A stretch of 64,000 bases of DNA. Origin: Micromussa lordhowensis (lineage: Eukaryota > Cnidaria > Anthozoa > Scleractinia > Lobophylliidae). The stretch covers positions 19,874,623 to 19,938,622 of the forward strand of contig OZ026608.1 of NCBI GenBank assembly GCA_964020085.1, read 5' to 3'. How positions within the stretch are numbered: the first letter of the stretch is position 1; each line of letters starts with the position of its first letter. This document shows, piece after piece, positions 44,896 to 56,500 of the stretch. The notes under the pieces were generated by a model. It ran no database searches, was not told where the DNA came from, and saw only the letters and a program-made list of their open reading frames with translations. The translations under genes were made by a program, and so were the position numbers.

Positions 44896-46721
44896 AGCCA
44901 TTGATAGTGCTCGCGGGCGCAACATCCTAGTATGGTGACGTCACATGAAGGCTGGAATAACTCACAATCCACTATACAAAATTCTGTGCCGATACGCTAG
45001 GCCGATCATTGATTCAAATCCTCCTAGCCTACGCTTCTAAAATCGTCATCTGAAGAGAACCGTATGGTTTGAAGAAAGCTGCAATCTTGGATCTAAGCTT
45101 CTTACTGGAGCGTTTTATTGAAGGTAAGGTTATTTTGATTTTTTGACTTTTGTTGTTTACAACATTCAAGTAACTTGATTCTCGCATGACTTCATGTACA
45201 CGTTGAATTCATAGCTTTTCTATGTTTTGTGGACTTCGCGATCTTCCTGCACCAACGGGATAAGTCAGACATTCCCATATTGCCTCAAAATAGGGCATTT
45301 TACACTTTCTAATATATTTCAGTTGAAGGAAAGGAAAAATTTGATATAATTCTGAAGCAATATTGGTCTTTCAATAGCCACAAGGCCATATGTAGATCGG
45401 CCAATTCGTTGTATTCGCTTTTCCTTCATCTGTGTTTGATTTGCAAGCAATAAAGTGCTTCCTGAACGAGCCTTGGTCGCTGTATACACATGGTGTCACA
45501 GAATGTTGTTATGAAGGGTTAAATTAGTTTATTTTGCTTGTTTTACGCCTTGATTCAAATAACATACCTTGAATAGTTAATTTTATTAGATGTTAACCTG
45601 GCTATTTAATTCATGATATTACAAAGTCACGCCACGCGCCCTGCAACACGCCAAATTGGTTTCTCTATGTTACCTGTAAGTAGAAACGTTATGGATTTCC
45701 GTTGATGTTTTCGAAGTTTTTTCATCACTTTTAAAGTTTCCTTTAGTAGTTTTCTTCTCAATTTAGTCTTTATTGTGCTTCGCAGTCGATGTTTCTACAA
45801 CGTACGAGCCATCATCTGGGCTAATATATTTAAATCAGATATTTCACTATCCCCTCGCTGAAGCCCGATCAACACTGAAGCAAAGATCTGAACATCTTTT
45901 TTATGTCAGCAAGCCTCGTTTATCCAACTCATTTTTGAGGATGTAGTTTATATCGCTGACTAGTATAAATAAACCTTTGCTATTCAATTTGACCTTCAAC
46001 TGAATATTGCGATAGCATGAGAAAATCAAAAAATGTTAACTTCATATTTTGCCAATGAGACCGAAACAGAGGGTTGTTTGACATTTCTGTGGGAACGTTT
46101 CCTTACACCTCCAGTGTTAGAAACTAATTTTTGACATCACTTGCCATTCTAAAAATCCACTCGCCGGGTGTAATTTTCACAAAGATGCCTCAGTCCCCTC
46201 CTAAAATATATCCGCATTTATTCATAAACCATACTATGCGGTTTTTGTTTTGTTTTTAATTTTTTTTCGCTATCTCGTGATCACGGAAGCCCAGCTTGCC
46301 ATTTCGCGTTGAGCTTTCTTGTTCTGGTCCATTTACGAGAAGCCTCCTTAGGATCGGGAACTGATTATACTGTTTTATTCTCGTTTTTATCATACTTCCT
46401 TGGATGTATTTCCACATTTTCGTAGTTTTAACTAAAAAACAGCTAAACGAAGAGCTGGCACTACCGAATTCGCCTATATACATCCCTAGAATCAAGACAT
46501 TGGAGTAAACAACTTGTCAGCACGTGAATAAAAAAGACCTTAAACCCAAAGATAACTTCAAAGAAGGCACTTTTTTGTTAATTTTCAAAACAGTTTCTAT
46601 TGATGATGAATCCTCGAGAGATTCATTCCGGCTTAGCTAGCAAACATCCTTGTTCCTCTCGTGTGCCATCTTCAATTTTCATGGACCAAGTACCGCCGGC
46701 TCCGACCGAGAGACCATGCCA

Positions 46722-46868
46722 TGCCAGGTTCTTCGAAAGGCGGACAACGCCATCCATTGGATAAATCACTCTCCAGCGGATAGCGCGGTTTGTTTTGTTA
46801 CCTCTCGTCCGCTGGAGAGCGAAATATCTGGTGGATATAGCGTTATCCACCTTTTCAAAAACCTAGCC
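46722..46868. mobile_element. Foldback element, family D (copy 3)
   Basis: Arms 'aggcggacaacgccatcca' and 'ggatatagcgttatccacc' with ends 'ggttcttcgaaa' and 'ttcaaaaacc'. The most diverged of the three copies. Confidence 0.7.
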
Positions 46869-47642
46869 AGCAGTATAAGTTCGTAACCGTGCAACGGTTA
46901 CCTAAATTATCTGTCAATGCGAGAGAAGCCGTATTTCGTTACATTGCAAATTAGTTGAGCATCTCGAAAGATAAAAAAAGGTAAAAAAAAGAAAAGGCAC
47001 AGGTAAGTTTTCGATTCGATTTTCGGTCCAAGAGACATATAGTCTCTTGGTCAGTCTCATTCTCATGACTTCCTGCTGGAGGCGGTTTAAAGCCATTTAG
47101 GCGTGTTATACCTTCTGGTGGTTTGCGTTCACTAAAGAGTTCACTAACTCGCCAAAAAGGCTATAAACAGCCTCCAGTAGAAACACAGAGACATCAAAAT
47201 AACGCAATACAAACACAAGGTAAGCCACTTTTATTTAAACTGTTTAATACGCGTAGCGTTTAGAGAAGTTTTCGAAGCATCCTTGACTGTCTTCTGACTC
47301 GTAAATTAATTGTTGGCCGTGTCCCAACTAATCCTGTAAGGCCGTTGAACTTTTTTTTATGTAAACACTTTCTTTCGTTTCAACATTTGCTTGGCTGCTG
47401 GCCATGTGAGTGAAAACGCTCTTTAGTTACCAGAGAAGCCAAGAAATGAGAACCTTGGAGGTAACAATGCAGGCCACAACTGAGTGGACAGTGGAGTTTT
47501 TGCCTGCATTGTTTTGTCAGTGAAGTCGATTCTGGATTACTGCTAGTCACTGCATTCATTATGAATGGTATGGAGGAAGCGTGGCTTGTCGCTCCTTAGT
47601 TACGTTCATTTTATGAAAAATCGCGCTATGTAAATATTTAAT

Positions 47643-47665
47643 ATTACTATTATTATTGTTATTAA

Positions 47666-47702
<37 letters not shown>
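47643..47702. repeat. (ATT)n microsatellite, probable LINE tail
   Basis: About twenty ATT units, preceded by 'gcgctatgtaaatatttaat', wording I associate with animal LINE 3' ends. No reverse transcriptase frame is visible upstream. Confidence 0.8.
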
Positions 47703-47703
<1 letters not shown>

Positions 47704-48761
47704 GAGACGAAGTTTCTGTTATAATGCAGAATTCAGCCTGTTTCGAGCTGGAAGGATAACACGTAGCATGGTCGATACTAATCCATTTATCGTTTATTTT
47801 GGGGATTGAAGAATCGTTATATTTAGGCAATGACTGTAAACGAATGTTCCACCATTGCGTAACTGTAGTTATGATCCTTCAAAGGAAATTATTCTCATTT
47901 GGCTGTCTTTTTATTGCCTTATAAGTTCTTTATTTAACAAATAGCAATATATTTCAAACATTTTTATGTCTAGGGTTACCAACTACTTCCTACGGGGTTG
48001 TGGAGTTAACGTTTTACAACCATCTTATAATGATCTTTTTATGCACGACTCGTTTTCTTACATTATTGCGCATATATGGAACGTTAAGGAAATTCAACTA
48101 TTGCCAATAGGCACAGTGTGGTCTACAAAAAAAAACATTTTTTTAAATTCTGATTAACTGTCATCTCAACAAAGAACCTTATTGTGGTTAATTTATAGAC
48201 ACAAGTGCAAGTGAAATATATTAATCAGTAGACTCCGAAAATTGATTTGGTATTCCCTTTTAGACAAAATATTTTGATCTATGTCGACAGCATAGACCTC
48301 CGCTTCTCTGATTGGCTAAGATGATTAAGTACAAAATAATAGTCTGTAAGTTGTAGCAGGTGAAACTGAGGATGTTATCTAAATGAAATGAAATAGCTTT
48401 TAAAGGACCGAACTACTTAGATTTGAAAAATAAATCTATAATACAACCGTCAGACAAATGATTTCAAGGATATATATCAAGATCGAGTGAAAAATGGCGA
48501 AAGAAATTACATTAACATTGCGGCTTTCGAAATTTTAATCTTATACGTTTCAGTCATTTGACAAATAAGACACCAGAAAGTGCTTTATTTCTTTGCATAT
48601 GCTAATTGAATGTTATTCCACGTGGCCGCTTGAAACGAAAACATCATCAACGAATCACTTTTTATCAGTTAGAAACTGAAAGGTATTTGTCTCAGCGCTG
48701 TTTTTTCACTTGTCTGATTTTGCATTTACTGTTTCATATTTTTTCACAGTTTCTTCCAGAC

Positions 48762-49286
48762 ATGGGAAACGATTCGACAAAGTCAAAGTCGGCCAAAGCC
48801 CAAAAACCTATTACTGCTGGAGCCATTAGCAAGACAACGAAAAACACCAAACATGCCCTTATCCTATACAAGCCCTGGTCTGAACGCGCGACGGAAATTA
48901 TGGAATATTTTTACGATGCTTTAAATCAAGTCAAACCTGCTGGTTGTGTGGAGATCTCGAGTGAAAACGTGGTTGATCTATCGGAACATGATGATGAATA
49001 TGTCAGGAATCGAACTTCACAATGGCTGATGTCCAAGGACAATGTTGTTCTGCTGTGCATCGCAGCGGATCAGGCGGAGCATCTTCCCCGCGAAGCGTTC
49101 ATCGATAAAAGCGGAAAATTGCCAAGTAAACTGTTTCCTCTGGTTTTTGGAAAGGAGATTCCTTCCCTGTGGCCTGAATGCTACAGTCTTGGAATAGCAG
49201 ACCTAGAGAAGGTAGAGCGACCAAATGATTTCGAAACCGACGGGTTGGAAGTACTTGTGGCTGCAATCAGAGGAACTGTAGAGTAA
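48762..49286 (+). CDS. Small TIR/SEFIR-like protein 2 with N-myristoylation signal
   Basis: The start is the ATG at 48762, directly after acceptor-like sequence (TTTTTTCACAG, TTCTTCCAG); an in-frame ATG at 48606 precedes these and is probably intronic. The 174-residue product begins MGNDSTKSKSAK: Gly2, Thr6 and a following Lys fit the N-myristoylation consensus, with basic residues that would help membrane anchoring. Residues 31-172 look like a TIR/SEFIR fold: HALILY (strand A), ENVVDLSEHDDE (strand B and acidic loop), a Trp in SQWLM, NVVLLCIAAD (strand C), FIDKSGK, KLFPLVFG, EIPSLW, and a final amphipathic helix. Trp-Leu before the VVLLC strand is SEFIR-like (IL-17 receptor/CIKS group). It shares F-h-x-KSG-[QK] and KL-h-P-h-x-F with the protein at 24233-24739. 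Inferred role: inner-leaflet adaptor in immune signalling. The family assignment comes from pattern only. Confidence 0.68.
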   Translation: MGNDSTKSKSAKAQKPITAGAISKTTKNTKHALILYKPWSERATEIMEYFYDALNQVKPAGCVEISSENVVDLSEHDDEYVRNRTSQWLMSKDNVVLLCIAADQAEHLPREAFIDKSGKLPSKLFPLVFGKEIPSLWPECYSLGIADLEKVERPNDFETDGLEVLVAAIRGTVE

Positions 49287-50537
49287 AGCAAGGAATCAGG
49301 GATCGTTGCTTCCAGCTTGACTTAAGGAGCATTTGAAATTGAATTGAGAGAATTCAAACAATTTCAGTTGGATTTGCAGTGCTAACTGAATGACCGAGAA
49401 AATATTATTTCTCCCTTTCTAAACAAGCTAAGACAGTGTAATTTTAACTTGTTTCCGTTTTGATTTCTACCCGAATGGAAGAAAAATTTTACTTTTAAAA
49501 GGTAGGTGACGCATATGTAGTAGTTTGAAGCAATGGTTGAGTTTACATATCAGCCTTCTCAGAATTTTTTCCACTGCCTACTGAATACTGACTTCAAGTA
49601 AGTCATTTAGCGTTAAAACCTTTAACATCGTGTCTATCTTAAACTGAAAGTAAGGACTTAAGAGACCTTAGGAAGGGACTATTATTTCTTTGAGGTAGTG
49701 GGGGGGGGGGGGGGGCGGGCTTGGGTGGCAATTTTCCAGGGCATGAAATATTTTTCACATCTTCAGGTTAATACATTGTGCATGAATCTTATGAATCTTT
49801 TTCTGTTTTGGTGTCAATCACAGGAGTAGAAGCACCTTTTCCCTTGGCGCCCCGGTCTCCCCTGGCACGATTTTTTTCGGCAGCAGTTTTTGCTGTGAAG
49901 GATTTCTTTTTGTTTGGAAATTGCCCCACTCCTCCCTTTCCTTTTAAAGAAATAGTGGTCTATCCCTTATAATCTATTAAAAAGAGTATGCGTGTTGTTA
50001 TAAATCGAATAACACTTTTCTAAGGACGCAAGCCCGATGGGCAGAATTTGCTTTAATTAATAAATTCAGCGGTAAACAAACTGAGCTCCAAATAGCATAT
50101 TATCGAATCCCGTTGTTAAGAAGTCAGGTTTGAAATTATGTTATTGTAAATTAGGAAGTATTTTGTCAGAAATACATGTTATGTTAATTTTTCAATTTGT
50201 CTTGTCCGTTTGGTCGAAAAAACCTGTAATGAAGTGAAAGGGAAGGGGAAAACGTTTTCTCTTTTCAACTAAAGATGTTGTTTATGCAACTTAATAGGGT
50301 TATCCAAATGGACGATCATAAAAATCTGAAACAAAGATCTGAGAGAGGATGGGTAGATTAGCCCTTCTTCGACCCCAAATAAAGTCAAAAGCTGTTCACT
50401 TCCGGTCAAGACCGAAAGCCACTTCCGTTTTGGTGATCGAACCAATCAAATGTGAGAAATGGAGTCAACCCTTCGAGCGTGACTTTGGGCTGTTCCAAAA
50501 TACTTTAGGGCTCTTTACAAAAATAATATTCTGTAGC

Positions 50538-50545
50538 TATAAAAG
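50538..50545 (+). promoter_or_regulatory. TATA-like sequence near the TRP channel start
   Basis: TATAAAAG lies only 16 bp before the ATG at 50561. If it were a true TATA box, transcription would start near 50568 and the first AUG would be codon 18 (50612). More likely it is chance, or the gene uses both starts. Confidence 0.25.
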
Positions 50546-50560
50546 CGCTCTGCTAGAAGC

Positions 50561-53500
50561 ATGGCAAAAAAGAAAGAGGCTTACACGAGTATTCCAGTTG
50601 AAGAGAAGGAGATGGAGGAAAGACCAAACTCAACTGAAGCGAATCAAGCCGAAGATGAGCTGGAGGAGAGATTTGACAAAGACTTCTGGCTGAAGGTGAA
50701 GAATTGAAATTAATGTTTTTAACATTATATATTTGTCTGTTGTAGTTGCGTTGCTTCTCTCTTTTTATAAGCCTCGATTGACGGACAAAATCCGAGCAAA
50801 AATAATAAATGAACTGGTGTTATTTAGTTCAGTGTAGGCATTCTTTGAATATATCGCTTCTTCTGATCTTCGTCTGGCTTCTGTTGAGGCGCCATTTCCA
50901 GTACTTATGATGACAGAAACGTACACATAAAACAGTACGAAAATCGTGCCTTTCAACCACGTAACACAAAATGCAATTGGCTTGATAAGAATGACTGAGA
51001 AAGTCTCTCAGGAACTGCAATATTTTAAAGAAATCAATTTGTTGGCTTGATATTGATCAAGTGTCAGATTCAAGTAATTTATGAAATTAAATAATTAATT
51101 ATTTATTGCATGTACTATTTATTAATTAATTTTCAGGTCCGAAACAAAGAAAAGGTTGCAGACTTGTCATTTAACAGAGCTATGGATGAAGTGAGAGCAG
51201 ATCGGTTGACTGAAAAGCATGGCAAGAATGCACTTCTTGTTATAATTCATAAATGGCCTCAGATGCAAATATACAAAGATAAACCAGAGCTGATACCAAG
51301 CCTAGAATATCTGGTAAGAAAGTGATTTTTGTGATAGACAAAAGGTAAAGTCTGCATACGAACCAAGTGGCCCATCAGGCTGGAGCTTATCTCAGTTTCT
51401 ACGGCGTTAAGCAACTAGAAATTTTTCTACTCCCCCCTTGATGGAATGCTAGTCCATTGCAGGGTTACCCCCAGCATTAAATGGCCAGTACCCATTTGTA
51501 CACCTGGGTGGAGAGAGGTACTGCGAGAGTGATTAAAAATATATTGCCCAAGAACACAATGCCCCTGGCCAGGGCTCAAGGCTGGTCCGCTCAACCTTGA
51601 GTCGAATGCACTAACCATGAGGCCACCGCTATTTTCATGATAACACTATGGTTAATAAGTAGACTCAGGACTCTGAAGCAACAATTTCATTTGAGTCGGC
51701 ACATGGCTGGGGTACTGTGTTATTCTTGGGGTAATGGTAGGGGTAATTGTTGTGTAGTATAGCCTCCCATGCCATCCAGGGGGAGGTGGGGAGAAGGAAG
51801 GAGTGATTGAGGTCACAATATTCCTAGTGACTTCACACTATGCATGAGAAACTGAACTAACTTCAGTAAGTGCCATTACAGATTGACAAATGAGCCATCT
51901 AAATTAACATAGCTCAAACTTAAAGATGATTTTCAGTCCATACTGCGCAGACCCTAATTTTTATAAACATCATAAGTCTCACTTGATGGAATGCAAATGT
52001 GGACAACTTTTTTTTATTGCAAGAACCTGCAGTTAACGACTGACTCCGTGGAGATCTAATATAATCACTCTTCATCAAACATAATAAATAGACGGTTTTC
52101 TCACCTTTCCTGCTTTTCTGCCAGTGGTATTTTACTTTGCTCACGTAAAGTAGCAATGAAAAAAATTACAGACATTAAGGCAGGCTCACTTGCTTGATGC
52201 CTCTTCCCCAGACTCCAACCCACCAGATCACTTTGCTCTTCACCACTTGTGCATGTGACTGAAAGGTGAGCCTGCTCGCTGGCTTATTCATTATGAACCA
52301 CATACCTTACCTTTTAGGCCTTTCAAATTTCTTTTCCAACAGATTTTTACAGCTGCGAAGTTGTTTCATTAAGTGGTATGAGAAAGAATGAACCATAAAG
52401 CTTCACCTCCAAAATGGCATGAAACTTTGAATTTACTTCCAGTAAGTAGTTGCAAAATGTTTACATTTTGTGATGTCTTACATGAAACAAAACTGAAATG
52501 TAAACAAACTCTCAATGGTGCCCAGTATGGACTGGAAATCATATTTAAGAGGCCAATTTTTGAAAAAATAGAATGATGTAATATATTTTAAAAATGGCAG
52601 ACTAATTAATAATTGATCTGTATGTAGATTAGTCGACTAACAAAAATAATACTTGAGAGGGATGCCAAAGAAGACTTCAAGTATTTCCGTGTTCCTTCAA
52701 AAGATGATCCAACTCGCCCCACCCTGCTGCATCTTGCTGCAGAGCAAAACTTCTTGCATGTCACAAAGTCCTTAGTTGAACACTATCCAGGTCTCATGTA
52801 CTTATGGACTTACAAACAAGATGACAACCCTAGTTATTTACCAGTTGAATTGGCTTTAAAGAAGTACAAAGATGATACAGCAGCTTATCTGATTTCTCAA
52901 ATGAGGCATGATCGGTGAGTGTTATTTCACTTTGTTATTAGCTCATCCAACTGTCAAATACTGTTATACAGAATTATCACAGCTGAGAAAAGTTGAATAA
53001 CCACTGACAACACTGATGCTTAACAGGGGTTCCTTACCTTTTACATTGAAATGTTGTAAAATAATAATAATAATTATAATAACTACTTATTAACTGTGAG
53101 TGAGGTCTTTACGGGAAAATCTCAGCGCCCTGCCAAATAAAAAAGAAAAATGTTATTTGAAACAGGTAAAAATATGAAAAGTTAAAAAATACAATATTAA
53201 AATGTTCAATAAAATTACAGACCTGTCTGGAAAAAAAAAACAGGGTCTTCAAGGCTTGCTTAAAAAGTAAAAGTGTCGTCATGTCACATATTGATTTGTC
53301 AAGACTGTTCCATTCTGCTATTCTTTGATATAAAAGTCACTGTTTTCCATAATTGCATCTGACTCACAGTAAGTAAAAATTGGATAGTACTATAAGAATG
53401 GATGTCACTGAATATAAATGGCAAAAAAATAAATATTTAAACAAAATAAATTGCTAGTCGTCAGTTCTTATTGTCTTTTTGTGTCTCCAAATTTTAGTCT

Positions 53501-56500
53501 GCAATCCTCCATCAGGTGTCTGTTAATTATTTTCAAACTTATTGTGAGCCACTTTCCACAGGAGATGACTTCAAAGCATTTCATTGATAGTGTAGAGTAC
53601 ATGTAATTTACAACAAGTTATGGCTTTTTTATCTATAGAGTTCAGAAACTATTTCTTTGTAAAGATGATGAGGACCAGTCACCTATGAAGTTTTATTTTG
53701 GGCATTACATCAGTTATCGAGATCCAAAGACAAACGATCCTGCAATGAAGGTATACATAATCTGTGAAACTGTACAACTGAACTAGGGGAATTACCAAGG
53801 ATTACCCCAAATGGAGAAATGTTGAGCAATTCCTTTTTTCCAGCATGTTCATGTGGGCGCTTCCTTCAAGTTGCATTCACTAATATATCAGAGTACTTAA
53901 TGTTTGGTTTGCAGTTTATTACCTGTAGTGCCTGGGACCCATGAGGTACATAGGTTGTACAAATGACTGGTTAAAAACACAAGTGGTCCAACTGGTCGCA
54001 ATGAAGGCTGGATATTTTTCTTGTGTACAACTATGATGAGGGATTAAGGCTCAATAAAATCATTGCAGATATGAATACATAATGCTCAACTTTCCTCTCT
54101 TCAGAGACTCTCTTCTAACTGGTTTTGTTGGGTAAAGGTCTTTTAAAGGCAGCTTACTACATCATGCACTTATCACAGACTGTCCCACTAGACTTCAGGG
54201 GCTGGAGCAGATGGGTGTTTTTGTTCAATGAGAATTTTCTGGCCACTACATGTTTTGTTTTTGGTTATTGTTGTTTTTTTGGCCAAGCAGAACTGCCTTA
54301 CTCTCCTGGAGACTCCACATTCATTTCTAAATTACCTTTTTTTGTAATTTTGTTTTATAATTCAGAAAACAGTACTTGCAGTATTGGACAAACTCATTAA
54401 TCCCCACTGGCCATACCTGCCTCAGACGAAGGAAGATGATGAGAACCAGGATGAAATTGACCATGCTTTGAGCAGCGTACCAGATGACCCACTGAATTAT
54501 GACTTCTTTTACCACATACTAGAGGCTGACGACAATGGAAGACAGCCTAAGATTGAGGTGGCTACAGAAGTGGATGAACGTGGCACCCCGATTAACACAC
54601 AAACACAACCTAACCCGAAATTTAACCATAAGTCACTGTCTTGTCTCAGACGTATTGCAGAGAGTGGCAACAAGGTTTGTGTAAAGCTCTGAATTGCAGG
54701 GTTTCATTAAAGGCTGGATACAGGCCAAATGTCATCGTTGGGTACCAGATTTGACATTCTCTCATAGAGAAGTTCAGTTCAAAACACTTTGTCTGCCTTG
54801 GAAAAAAAAAACCATTTCAATGGGCTTAGTGTAATGTCTGTCCTTTAAACTGGTCTCATTTTTGCTTTTGAGCAAAAATGCGTCTTAGAAGATGAGTTTT
54901 ACTTGCACTTAATACTTTGTCTTCTGTATGTTTAGGAAGCTGTACAGCACCCTGTAGTCCGAATGCTGGTCTCAAGAAAATGGAACAACTTCGCCCATTG
55001 GTGGTTTTGGTAAGAATCAAGCTTACAGTGTATACAGAAATCATAATTTCAATTCGCCTTGCCACGTCAGTGGAAACTTTATTTACTTTAAGTTAAATAT
55101 GTTGTTTCCTTGCCTATAGTTTAGCCAATCAAAACCCAAGTTATAATTTGCCAGGGAGGCGGGAAAGCCAATTTAGGAAGCGTAACCATAGCGCCTTACA
55201 CACATCGAAAAGGTTGTTTCACATTTTAATCCTTTGACAAGCTTTCCTACAATTACTAGTGAACGGCCCCAGAATTGTAGCTCACAACAACTTGACTAAA
55301 ACTAGAGTTTCTAGTTTCACAGCTATATTTACAAACAGACTGCCCTATAAAAGGATTTCATGCAACAAATGTCAATTCACAAGACACACAAAAATCGATA
55401 AAAATCACAATTTTTTTTTTAAAATGATACAAACCCTCAAATAACTCCTCCATTTTGTGAGTGACAGACGAGTTTCAGTCACTGTGTTCTGGCTTGTATT
55501 TGTTTGCATGGTTGTTAGTGTTGTAGATGTAGATTTAGACCGCTTTCTGTGAATTAAGTTGTTGGCATTTACCTCATCCGTAATTCAATTTTCTCTTTGT
55601 GCCTTGTTGGGGTATTCTAGATATACATGTGCATCAATTTTTACATGGCAAAGTTGCCCATCCCGCCACAGAGTGCTGGTGCTGTTGCATGTGATCAAGT
55701 TAATATAGTGCAAAGTAATACTGTGCTGTGCATAGTGCTCTTATAGTCACTATAAGAGCACTATTTCCTAGTGACTAGGAAAAATAGATTGTTTTAATGT
55801 TAAAATGTGCCTGTAGGGTCAGTCTATTGATTGCTCTTCATTTCGGAAGTTCACACTTGTTTGTTGATATAAATTTTCTCCAGACTATGTGAACTCTAGA
55901 TTCATTTCCCTGGTCTTCATTTACAGCCGGATTCTTTGTTCGTGAAGCCTAGTGAAAATGCCTACATTTTACAACAAAAATATATTTTTCCTCTTTTACA
56001 GTTAATTGTTCTTTGTGTTTCAGTGTTCAAGCATCTTTCTACATACTATTTCTAATGCTGTTATCATACGCACTCATCCATGGTTCGACTGTTGAAGACC
56101 CAACCCAGTACAATGGTAAAGCAGATGGTCTGCGGTTGTTCTGTGAAATTTTCACCATCATCTTTCTCATGTTTTACTTTTTTGAGGAAATCAACCAAGC
56201 AGAGCGGTGAGTTGCTCACTACAAACGGTCACTAAAGCATTAGTTTTATAGGGTTTTGTTGAATAGCAACAACTTATAGAAATCCTATTTTGTGGAGGCT
56301 ACTAGATGTGTAAAATTATCCTCATAAATGTAGTAAACTGCAGTTAGTAATGTTAAAAACAGTCAATTCGAAGTTTTATTGATCAGAAGTTTTTGTATTA
56401 TTTGTAGGGAATGGAGAACCTATTTCAAAGATCCGTACAACTATTTTGATTGGCTGGGTCTTGTCTTGACATTCCTCGTCCTTCCTCTTCGGTTTGCAGA

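Larger units (their letters stand above)
44900..48600. other. Gene-poor region with possible 5' leader exons
   Basis: No coding exon recognised. Two good donor sites on the plus strand, at 45124 (AAGGTAAGG) and 47220 (AAGGTAAGC), each preceded by non-coding sequence, could end leader exons of the TIR/SEFIR-like gene at 48762, which has acceptors at 48748-48749 and 48758-48759. Repeats inside are listed separately. Confidence 0.3.

Noticed and set aside
48606..48761. Upstream ATG extension of the second TIR/SEFIR-like protein
   Set aside because: The extension crosses a polypyrimidine tract and two acceptor sites and would bury the myristoylation-type start; it is probably intron.
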